In this document: piece by piece, positions 1 to 6,573 of the stretch
Position numbering within the stretch: position 1 is the stretch's first letter
How the letters are laid out: each line of letters opens with the position of its first letter
DNA from: an uncultured Prevotella sp.
GTDB lineage: Bacteria; Bacteroidota; Bacteroidia; Bacteroidales; Bacteroidaceae
Direction: 5' to 3'
NCBI GenBank assembly: GCA_937906495.1
Contig: CALCVT010000054.1
Coordinates: 1-6,694, forward strand
DNA length: 6,694 nt
Position numbers and translations under genes: made by a program
Notes under the pieces: model-generated
Database searches by the model: none
Told to the model about the DNA's origin: nothing
What the model saw: only the letters and a program-made list of their open reading frames with translations

Positions 1-100
1 ATAAGCCCATCGGCAGAATTAAGTATGCACTAAATTAATTCCGCCAACGGGTATATAAACTAATTATCTACACCTACTTAGCTCACAAAAATGGGCTTTT
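1..100. repeat. Nested inverted repeats at the left edge
   Basis: AAGCCCAT at 3-10 is complementary to ATGGGCTT at 91-98, which is followed by more T residues on the plus strand. Inside it, 12-21 (GGCAGAATTA) pairs with 36-45 (TAATTCCGCC) at nine of ten positions around a 14-base loop, with the tenth a G-U pair in leftward RNA. The window starts here, so the full element cannot be judged. It may be the terminator region of a gene to the left or an interspersed intergenic repeat. In the third frame, 3-35 could also be the last codons of a rightward gene (KPIGRIKYALN, stop at 36-38). Confidence 0.35.
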
Positions 101-159
101 TAAGGGACGACCAAGTAGTTTGTCTGCCTTTACCACTACCCGTTATTACAAGCATACGT

Positions 160-197
160 AAGGGCGATGTGCCTGCAATTTAAGACACACCGCCCTT
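160..197 (-). terminator. Stem-loop just past the stop of the downstream paralogue
   Basis: The arms 160-171 and 186-197 form a 12-bp stem (AAGGGCGGTGTG with CACATCGCCCTT, read leftward) around a 14-base loop. It starts 7 bases beyond the TAA stop. The one imperfect position is a G-U pair in the leftward transcript but an A-C mismatch in rightward RNA, so the fold suits the gene pair. There is no clear U-tract on the leftward side, so it may act as a 3'-end stabiliser rather than a factor-independent terminator. Confidence 0.5.
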
Positions 198-204
198 TAT
201 TAGT

Positions 205-3015
205 TTATTTACATATGCGCTTAAAAGTTTTCTGAGTTCCATCAGTATAAGTAACACGCAGAATGTTTACACCACGTTGTGGCTCATTCAAGCGGATTCC
301 ACTCAAATTATAATAAACAATACTCTTTACTTCAAGGTTTTGCTGCTGCTCCACCTCGTTGATTGCGCTTTGAGTTCCTTTCTCTACACCAGCTTTGAAC
401 CAAACTCGATTTGAACGACATTCTGAATCACCACTCATATTTATTACTTGAATACCTATATCGTCAAAGTCGTTCTCTAAAATATAAATTTTAGAGCCAT
501 TAGGCTTAATATCATAATCATCTGTAAAGAGGTAAGGAACCATTTCCATTGTTTCAGTAATATACTGATGCTTATCAGTACTAAAGATATAAGGTTTAAC
601 CTCACCTGCCTTTTTGGTTAGAATCTGATAATACAGACGCTCACTCATAATATAATTACCATTCACATCACGCGGATAAATCTTCGTTGTCAGCGTGCTA
701 AACTTATCAAAATCAAAGTATTCATTTTGGAAATCCAAGATAGTCGGATCTTCTGGTATGGAAGGTGCTTCGTTATAGGCTGTAAATGAAGGTTTAAAAT
801 CAGCCGAATAAGGGTATACTAAGTCTGCTGTAATTCCTTTATTTAGAATAAGAGCAGTCTCATCGCTCATTGAAAGTTTATGTGCCTGACGATCAAAGTC
901 AAACTCGATCTGCGGAATATAGTAGTAAATATATTTACCATTACCCTGGTCTACATAGCGTGCTGCTCCAAAGTAAATAATTTCCTCTTTAAGGTTACGT
1001 CCTAAATATTGATCGCCTTTAAAAGTCACCTTGTCGCCATCAATCGTACCTTTAATCACTGTAAAGTAAGCATCTTCAAGTAAGCCAGCAATATACATTG
1101 CATCACCATCTATAGCAACATTTACCAATCGTCCCTTATACTCACCTTTCTCGTCGGTATACTGATAAGCCCATTCCTCAGCTTCAACCGATTCGGGAAA
1201 TTCAGCAATCTCATCTGTAAACAGTTTATACTTTGTTTCAAAATCGCAATATCCTGACCAAGTATAATCATCAGTAAAGATGAGGCCATAAGCGTACTCA
1301 CCCTTCAATGTTCCGTCCAATTTGATTGTACCATCGGCATCGTTTACCGTAAATGTTACTTCACAATCATCAAGAACGGCCTCATATTCATTGTAAGTTT
1401 GTCCTTGCGGATTCGTATACGATACAAGTCGGAGTTTGGCAGTCATTGCACCATAACCTTCTTCAGGGTAATAAATCACAGTCTGGTAGAGCGGGAACTT
1501 CAGTTTGTTTCCATCACGTGTTCCCTTTACCCAACTGCCACGGGTTGAAGCCTTTGCAATGGGACTTTGCATATAAACGCTACCATCTTCAGCATAAACA
1601 ATGTTTATGGTTGTACCTTGCTGCGGTGTAATTTCCAATTTACCCCAAAAGGTAAGCGAGGTACTGGTGCCTGAACGAGAATAAACCTTAAACTCACCTT
1701 CGGGCTGGTCAGAAATTATATCGGTGATAATAGGCACCTCAACACACTTCTCTAAAGTAATCTCTTTATAGATTTCATAAGGTTTCAGTTGATCCTTCTC
1801 ACCATTTTCAATCACCCAGTTTTCGGTAACGTAAGCTCCGGTTTCTTCATTCAATGTAAATACAAGGTCCTCATAATGTGTACCATCAGACGATACACTA
1901 CTCATAAACATGATATTTGTTTGGTTATACTCACCAAGATACTGTCCCGACGGGAAACGCAGGGTATTGCCTTCGCGCGTACCTTTAATCCATGCATTCT
2001 TGTTATAAGTAAAACAAAGTCCACCCAAGTATACATCATTACCTACAAAACCCAAATAAGCAAGTCCCTTAATTGGACGATTTTCATGATTAAGCGCATG
2101 AATAAAGAATTTCTGCACCTCCTGAAGGTCTGAAGGAGGTATAACTTCTCGGTCAGGGAAGTTAGTCAGTATCGTATTAAAATCACCAAGACCTGTCCAC
2201 GAACCATCATCTGAATATACGGTACCAAGGAAGATGTTTTCGTTGCTATTCTTCATACGAATTTCATCACCTACCACGTCAAACTCCATCGTTGCAATAT
2301 TTTCATCAGCACGATAACCTCCTGAAGTGGGGTCATATTTCAGTACAAAGAGTTGAATCATGCTGTTTTGCAGCGGCATGTAATACACATTCTGACCCAT
2401 TGGCAACGAAATTGTCTTACCATCGGCACTTAAATCTGCTTCGACCCAAGTATCGAAAATTTCGGTTGTCGATATAAGATCTTTGAAATAAACCTTACGG
2501 GTTTCCTTATTGAACACAACGTCAAGCAGACCTTCCTGCTCAGCAATACTCGATGCACCGGTTGTAGGATCTACTTTATAAGCCTTTCCTGAGCGTCGAT
2601 ATAAGCGCTGTTCACCCTCCGGTGTTTCAATAATCATCGGCCGCTCATCATTATTTTCAAGCGGACGTACTGCTGCTGTTTTAACTACTCCACGCTGCAT
2701 GTTGCACACGCGGTCCGACTGAACGGGCCGCACCTGAAGCATTTGCTGAAGTGTGCTCTCCGACCCACTTGCAGTCTTACGATACATACAGGGCCTCATA
2801 CCGTTTAACTCTGCATTCAAATGAATACGGCCATTCTGAGCAAAACCAACAAAAGTTGCCTCAGTGCCGAAATTTGACTGCACATCTGTTCGGTTCTGTT
2901 TTGATTCCGTACTTGTGCCAGGATAAAGTTGCTGTTTCCGAGGCATCAAGGAAGACTGGCCAAATGCCAACATGACTAACAAAGCCATGCAAAGAAGCAA
3001 GGAAAATCTTCTCAT
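205..3015 (-). CDS. Exported multi-module protein of unknown function, downstream paralogue
   Basis: The product is a 936-residue protein I cannot match to a characterised family. Residues 1-19 form a signal peptide (MRR, a hydrophobic core, then AFG before Gln20), so it is exported. Residues 20-130 are a poorly conserved Arg/Gln/Ser-rich linker. Four beta-rich modules follow at about 132-286, 298-405, 438-600 and 613-727, each carrying a W-[VI]-[KE]-G-like turn and a following Gln (Trp190, Trp342, Trp495; Val653 in the fourth). Residues about 730-882 look like a beta-sandwich (FTDDYDI, DIGIQVI, CRSNRVWFKAGVEKGT). Residues 895-936 are a tail with YYNLSGIRL, GVNILR and a basic end, like the short C-terminal tails of Prevotella/Bacteroides surface proteins. 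Whether it is a type IX secretion signal is uncertain. The ATG at 3013-3015 puts the signal peptide at the very N-terminus and has an AT-rich leader without Shine-Dalgarno, usual for Bacteroidetes. The stop is TAA. No catalytic motif is visible. It lies 185 bases downstream of a paralogue and may share its transcript. Confidence 0.93.
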   Translation of the reverse strand: MRRFSLLLCMALLVMLAFGQSSLMPRKQQLYPGTSTESKQNRTDVQSNFGTEATFVGFAQNGRIHLNAELNGMRPCMYRKTASGSESTLQQMLQVRPVQSDRVCNMQRGVVKTAAVRPLENNDERPMIIETPEGEQRLYRRSGKAYKVDPTTGASSIAEQEGLLDVVFNKETRKVYFKDLISTTEIFDTWVEADLSADGKTISLPMGQNVYYMPLQNSMIQLFVLKYDPTSGGYRADENIATMEFDVVGDEIRMKNSNENIFLGTVYSDDGSWTGLGDFNTILTNFPDREVIPPSDLQEVQKFFIHALNHENRPIKGLAYLGFVGNDVYLGGLCFTYNKNAWIKGTREGNTLRFPSGQYLGEYNQTNIMFMSSVSSDGTHYEDLVFTLNEETGAYVTENWVIENGEKDQLKPYEIYKEITLEKCVEVPIITDIISDQPEGEFKVYSRSGTSTSLTFWGKLEITPQQGTTINIVYAEDGSVYMQSPIAKASTRGSWVKGTRDGNKLKFPLYQTVIYYPEEGYGAMTAKLRLVSYTNPQGQTYNEYEAVLDDCEVTFTVNDADGTIKLDGTLKGEYAYGLIFTDDYTWSGYCDFETKYKLFTDEIAEFPESVEAEEWAYQYTDEKGEYKGRLVNVAIDGDAMYIAGLLEDAYFTVIKGTIDGDKVTFKGDQYLGRNLKEEIIYFGAARYVDQGNGKYIYYYIPQIEFDFDRQAHKLSMSDETALILNKGITADLVYPYSADFKPSFTAYNEAPSIPEDPTILDFQNEYFDFDKFSTLTTKIYPRDVNGNYIMSERLYYQILTKKAGEVKPYIFSTDKHQYITETMEMVPYLFTDDYDIKPNGSKIYILENDFDDIGIQVINMSGDSECRSNRVWFKAGVEKGTQSAINEVEQQQNLEVKSIVYYNLSGIRLNEPQRGVNILRVTYTDGTQKTFKRICK
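835..2622 (-). repeat. Coding repeat: four ~153-residue modules (A-B-A'-B') in the downstream paralogue
   Basis: The protein contains four related units, visible from the recurring turn TWVEAD / AWIKGTREGN / SWVKGTRDGN / VIKGTIDGD, each followed by a Gln-centred strand (GQNVYY, GQYLGEY, YQTVIYY, DQYLGRN). The anchor positions 190, 342, 495 and 653 are spaced 152, 153 and 158 residues apart. Units 1 and 3 (A type) open with PEGE and a Y-x-RSG motif and close with YSDDGSWTG or FTDDYTWSG. Units 2 and 4 (B type) lack these and instead carry GNDVYLGGL or GDAMYIAGL. PEGE recurs 306 residues apart, so the larger repeat is one A plus one B unit. Confidence 0.8.
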
Positions 3016-3042
3016 AAATAAATAGGTATTAGGTTAGTAATT

Positions 3043-3061
3043 GGAGCAGCCTTACTGCTCC
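3043..3061 (-). other. GC-rich stem-loop between the two paralogues
   Basis: GGAGCAG (3043-3049) and CTGCTCC (3055-3061) form a perfect 7-bp stem with a 5-base loop, about 28 bases upstream of the second gene's ATG and 140 bases after the first gene's stop. It stands out in an otherwise AT-rich gap and has no U-tract. It could be an attenuator, an RNA processing or stability element in a shared transcript, or part of the second gene's leader. Confidence 0.4.
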
Positions 3062-3200
3062 GGATGGAATATTTTACAAGTAGTTGCCAACTCTATGTAA
3101 GCGGCTATAAGATGGCCTACTTCCGAAGGTGAATTCATTTAAATAAAGGGAATTAAACTCACTCCACTCTTCGAAAGTGACCTTCTTACATCAATTTTAA

Positions 3201-6023
3201 CTAACGAACAATTTTACGAGTAGCCCGGCTACCATCATTATATATCGTAGTTTCGATTGTTACACCTTGCTGAGGCCTGGGTATACGAACACCATTCAAA
3301 TTATGATAAACAATATCAGCCACCTGTTTGTCAGTTAATTTTTCAGGTATTGCAATGCCTGTTGATGTACCATGCTCAACACCCGCCTTTACCCATACGC
3401 GGTTTGAGCGACATTCCTTGTTACCTGCATAACTGATTGTCTGCACACCAAAATCGGCAAACCCGCTTTGATACAAACGAATACGTTTACCTCCTTCTTG
3501 AATGTCATAATTATCGGTAAAGTTATAGGGAAGAATGTCCATATCTTCATTCAAAAACATGTACATACCCCGATACAAGGTATATGCCTCTACATGGTCT
3601 CCCATATTTACAAAGAGTTGATAAGCCATTTTATCAGGACTGATAAAGTTGTCCTCAACATCCTTAGTGGGGATGGACAGACTAATCCAAGCATAGCCAA
3701 TTTCGTCAAAGTAGTCCTCATTAAACTCTGTAATAACAGGATCAGCCGGAACAGCTGCATGCTCCTCAAAGTAAGCCAGCGAGGGTTTCAAGTCGGTCTG
3801 CTGATAGTAGAGACTTTCAGTTGTACGTCCACTATTGTAAATAATGGCATCATTATCCGTCGAGGTAAGCGTACGCGCTTCGGCATCGTAATCGAAAACC
3901 ATTTGCGGCTTTTCTTGGAATACATAGCTGACTTCTGTTACACCTGATGCGTTTTCCTTCTCTTCGCGCGTAAATGTACCACCACTAAAGTAAACAAAAA
4001 CATTTTGGTTTACACCCATTAGTTGATTGGACTCAAATACTGCCTTTTTATCTGTAATTGTACCTACAATAGCATTTTTTGAATCAGAAGCGAGTAAACC
4101 CTGCAAATAGATTTTATTGCCATCAATAGCAACATTAACAACTCGGTTCTTTTGCGCATCATGCGTATCGACATAACTATACGACCATTCTTCAGTTTTC
4201 AATCCTGCGGGCAATACTGTAACTTTATCAGTTTGCGGACGGTAAACACTTTCGTAGTCGAGGAAGCCTGTCCACGTAAAATCATCAGTATAAATAAGTC
4301 CGTAGGCAGCTTTACCCCCATCGGTACCATTGAGTGCAATAGTACCTTCTTTTTCGTTTACCGTAAAACTTACACTCTTTGCATCCAAATCCACTTGATA
4401 AGTGCTGTAGTGTTGCCCTGTTTCCTCGTCAACACTTTCCTTTTTCACCAAACTAGCAGTCATCATGCCAAAAGCGTCCTCTTCGTAATACATTACACAT
4501 TGGTAAAGCGGGAATGTCAACTGATTTCCTTCTATTTTACCTTTAATCCAATGACCAAAGGTTGAGGCCCGTGAAATAGGATCTTTCATGTAAACAGTCT
4601 TACCATCAGGGGCATACACTACATCCATCACGCGCCCTTGCTGCGAAACAATATAAACACTGCTTTGGAAGGACATACATCCCGTACCAGAACGCGTATA
4701 CGTTTTGAGTTCACCTTCAGGCTGAACATCAATAACATCTGTTGTAAACTCAATGTCGCGTGTTTCGGCCAAGCCAACATTCATTAAGAAGCTATAATAG
4801 CCCATGCGATCTTTATAAGCATTAATCAGCAAAAAGTCCTGCGTCACATAATAGGCATTAATGTCATCGTATACAAAGGTTATTTCGTCCAAAAGTTGCG
4901 TTCCTGTCATGTCGCAACCTATCAGATACATCAAGTAAGAGTTATCGTATATGCCAAAATATTGTCCACAAGGTATAATTACTTTATTGCCTTCCTTACG
5001 TCCTTTAATCCAAGCTTCGGGTAAAAATTCGTAACAAAGTCCCTTAATGTAAACATCATTACCATCGTAACCGATTTCGGCTCGCGCACGTATCGTTGTA
5101 CCGCGGTCAGTCATACCAGTCATAATAAAGGGCTTGGTTTCTAATGCTTGCGGAGCCTCAACAATCTTATCTTCAAAGATATTGTATACACTGTTATAAA
5201 CTGCTTCGCCTGCCCACTGCTTGGTATCGGTATAGATAGCACCAACCACATTGCCCTCGTCTGTACCTTGCAAAGTCATACAGTTGTTGACCAATTTATA
5301 GCTAAAGGTATTATGTGTATCATCAATGGTAAAATAGTTATCATCTTCTGTACGTTTAAGCATGCGCAACTCAATCATGCAGCCGCGCTGCTCATCGTAT
5401 GCAAGGTTCTGCCCTACAACCACTGTGACCGTAGTACCATCTGCACTTAAATTACCTTCAACCCAACCTTGCTCCTTGTAAGTTCCAAAAACAATACCTT
5501 TGAAGAAAACTTTATTGTCGTCACCAAAAACCACTTCAATTAGACTCGACTGTGCATCGGTAGTAAAAGTACCTGTTTCGTCAATAAAATAACTGCGTCC
5601 ACTACGGCTATAAGTTTTATGGGCACCTTGTGGCTGCTGAGTATTCAAGTCGCCATTGGCTTTAACGGCCATTCTACGAGCCCGCTCACTGCGCATACGC
5701 ACCTGCATTTGCGTACAAGGATTCAAATTTCCTACTTGGAATACGTGTTCAAGTTTTACCTGACTTGCCGGAATACTATGGTCAGCTATAGCGTCAAGCC
5801 GAACATTCCGCCCTTGAATACGGCCAATACGAGTGGCTAAATGACTATCCGGAAAAACTTCACGCTGAGGCGCGTGTTTAACTAAATGTGCTGAACTGCC
5901 TAAAGCAGTTTCTGAACTACCTGGCAAAAGCCTGGCTGAACTCATGGTAGATTGTGCATAAGCAATCATGGAACATAGCACCATGAAGGCAGATAGTAAT
6001 TTTCTTCTCATAGCTGCACCCAT
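3201..6023 (-). CDS. Exported multi-module protein of unknown function, upstream paralogue
   Basis: The product is a 940-residue paralogue of the next gene downstream, with the same layout. A signal peptide is cleaved after AYA (Gln24 follows), and residues 25-130 are a diverged Arg-rich linker. Four modules lie at about 131-283, 296-402, 435-598 and 610-732, with Trp187, Trp338 and Trp492, and Ile652 in the fourth. A C-terminal sandwich-like domain spans about 737-888 (FTDNYDI, DFGVQTI, CRSNRVWVKAGVEHGT), and the tail 899-940 has VYHNLNGVRI, GVTIE and a terminal KIVR. In a 55-residue ungapped stretch near the C-terminus I count about 28 identities with the neighbour. The third modules also align closely (PEGE...RSG, FPLYQ, FTVN, YGLI[FY]TDD). 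The start is not settled. The ATG at 6021-6023 has an AT-rich leader, but the ATG at 6009-6011 gives MRRKLL, which lines up with MRRFSL in the paralogue. The stop is TAG. A consensus promoter lies 53 bases upstream. No enzymatic motif is seen; a surface role is inferred. Confidence 0.93.
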   Translation of the reverse strand: MGAAMRRKLLSAFMVLCSMIAYAQSTMSSARLLPGSSETALGSSAHLVKHAPQREVFPDSHLATRIGRIQGRNVRLDAIADHSIPASQVKLEHVFQVGNLNPCTQMQVRMRSERARRMAVKANGDLNTQQPQGAHKTYSRSGRSYFIDETGTFTTDAQSSLIEVVFGDDNKVFFKGIVFGTYKEQGWVEGNLSADGTTVTVVVGQNLAYDEQRGCMIELRMLKRTEDDNYFTIDDTHNTFSYKLVNNCMTLQGTDEGNVVGAIYTDTKQWAGEAVYNSVYNIFEDKIVEAPQALETKPFIMTGMTDRGTTIRARAEIGYDGNDVYIKGLCYEFLPEAWIKGRKEGNKVIIPCGQYFGIYDNSYLMYLIGCDMTGTQLLDEITFVYDDINAYYVTQDFLLINAYKDRMGYYSFLMNVGLAETRDIEFTTDVIDVQPEGELKTYTRSGTGCMSFQSSVYIVSQQGRVMDVVYAPDGKTVYMKDPISRASTFGHWIKGKIEGNQLTFPLYQCVMYYEEDAFGMMTASLVKKESVDEETGQHYSTYQVDLDAKSVSFTVNEKEGTIALNGTDGGKAAYGLIYTDDFTWTGFLDYESVYRPQTDKVTVLPAGLKTEEWSYSYVDTHDAQKNRVVNVAIDGNKIYLQGLLASDSKNAIVGTITDKKAVFESNQLMGVNQNVFVYFSGGTFTREEKENASGVTEVSYVFQEKPQMVFDYDAEARTLTSTDNDAIIYNSGRTTESLYYQQTDLKPSLAYFEEHAAVPADPVITEFNEDYFDEIGYAWISLSIPTKDVEDNFISPDKMAYQLFVNMGDHVEAYTLYRGMYMFLNEDMDILPYNFTDNYDIQEGGKRIRLYQSGFADFGVQTISYAGNKECRSNRVWVKAGVEHGTSTGIAIPEKLTDKQVADIVYHNLNGVRIPRPQQGVTIETTIYNDGSRATRKIVR
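3828..5633 (-). repeat. Coding repeat: four ~153-residue modules (A-B-A'-B') in the upstream paralogue
   Basis: This is the same arrangement as in the neighbouring gene. The turn motif recurs as GWVEGNLSADG, AWIKGRKEGN, HWIKGKIEGN and AIVGTITDK at residues 187, 338, 492 and 652 (spacing 151, 154, 160). A units open with P-[QE]-G...Y-[ST]-RSG at 131 and 435 and end with IYTDTKQWAG or IYTDDFTWTG. B units carry GNDVYIKGL and GNKIYLQGL. As in the neighbour, the fourth unit has lost the Trp of the turn. Confidence 0.8.
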
Positions 6024-6040
6024 TAAGTTAAAAAATGAAC

Positions 6041-6073
6041 TAAGTCGATTGACTTATCGGTAAATTTATCGGT
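6041..6073 (-). promoter_or_regulatory. Leader elements: direct repeat TTATCGGT x2 and a 6-bp stem-loop
   Basis: Immediately downstream of the leftward -7 box the octamer TTATCGGT occurs twice on the plus strand, at 6054-6061 and 6066-6073, 12 bases apart. Next to it, 6041-6046 (TAAGTC) and 6051-6056 (GACTTA) form a perfect 6-bp stem with a 4-base loop, which lies in the 5' leader. A regulator site or leader structure is possible, but no known regulator motif is recognised. Confidence 0.35.
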
Positions 6074-6075
6074 GG

Positions 6076-6106
6076 CAAATATAGCGAAACAATTTATCCT
6101 TTGCAA
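6076..6106 (-). promoter_or_regulatory. Bacteroidetes-type promoter for the two-gene unit
   Basis: Read leftward, a -33 element TTG (complement of 6104-6106) is followed after 20 bases by TATATTTG (complement of 6076-6083), a perfect match to the TAnnTTTG -7 consensus of Bacteroidetes housekeeping sigma factor promoters. Transcription would begin near 6070, leaving a leader of roughly 50 bases before the ATG at 6023. It is the best leftward match I found upstream of the gene, and no comparable site lies in the 185-base gap before the second gene. Confidence 0.7.
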
Positions 6107-6271
6107 CTTTACAGCAAATATTTCTATTATAAAGTAAAGAATTCTATTTTTTGGTGACATTTAGGAGTCTGATTCGACATCTCAAGATTCAATTGAAAAG
6201 AATTATTGATGCAATGGCTGTTTTTCAAGCATTTTGTAATGTATTAAAAAACAATGTGCAACTTAACGGTT

Positions 6272-6304
6272 TTTGTATACTAATTTTCTGAATGCATAAG
6301 TTTG
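6272..6304 (+). promoter_or_regulatory. Rightward Bacteroidetes-type promoter, target unclear
   Basis: TTTG at 6272-6275 is followed after 21 bases by TAAGTTTG at 6297-6304, matching TTTG-N(19-21)-TAnnTTTG. Transcription would start near 6311 and run right, divergent from the large gene pair. The heptamer GCATAAG occurs at 6294-6300 and again at 6305-6311, exactly 11 bases apart and overlapping the -7 box, which could be an operator. No convincing gene is seen downstream within the window; the target may be a small RNA, a short peptide or a gene beyond the right edge. Confidence 0.45.
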
Positions 6305-6338
6305 GCATAAGACTTGACGCGCAACAACCTAAAGAGAA

Positions 6339-6381
6339 GCATGTAAAATATTCAACACACGCTGATTAATATTATACATGT
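6339..6381 (+). other. Long AT-rich stem-loop in the putative rightward leader
   Basis: CATGTAAAATATT (6340-6352) pairs with AATATTATACATG (6368-6380) at 12 of 13 positions, with one A-A mismatch and a 15-base loop. Positions 6339 and 6381 add a G-U pair only in rightward RNA, because the complement would be a C-A mismatch. It begins about 28 bases after the predicted rightward start. It could be an RNA structure in a leader or small RNA, or a DNA operator; it has no U-tract, so it is not a typical terminator. Confidence 0.4.
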
Positions 6382-6573
6382 AGAAATTGACTCTGCATAT
6401 AACTCAGGATGAAAATGATGATATATAAATCAAGAATAAACATAACATTCACCAACCGAAGTATTTCAGTCTATATATGCTTAGCGGCATTTCTGGATAA
6501 GATTAGCATCGATTAAACAATATATTTCTCCAATGCATAGCATCTTACACAATAAGTAAAAAAGCCACGGCAA

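Noticed and set aside
78..155. A minus-strand frame with GSGKGRQTT, resembling a nucleotide-binding P-loop
   Set aside because: It has only 25 codons, no room for an NTPase fold, and stops on both sides. The likeness is probably chance, though it is mentioned with the left-edge segment.
1353..2133. Plus-strand frames of 92 and 114 codons inside the downstream gene
   Set aside because: They are antisense shadows of the repeat modules without protein-like composition or signals.
3220..3232. A 13-base palindrome (GTAGCC-C-GGCTAC)
   Set aside because: It lies inside the last codons of the upstream paralogue and has only one central base, so it cannot form a normal RNA hairpin and is explained by coding sequence.
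3468..3947. A 159-codon plus-strand open frame
   Set aside because: It lies wholly antisense to the upstream paralogue, has no promoter, start context or recognisable domain, and the minus-strand frame is clearly conserved with its neighbour.
4152..4565. A 137-codon plus-strand open frame
   Set aside because: It is antisense to the best conserved part of the upstream paralogue (third module); its Cys/Phe/Ile-rich translation looks like a shadow frame.
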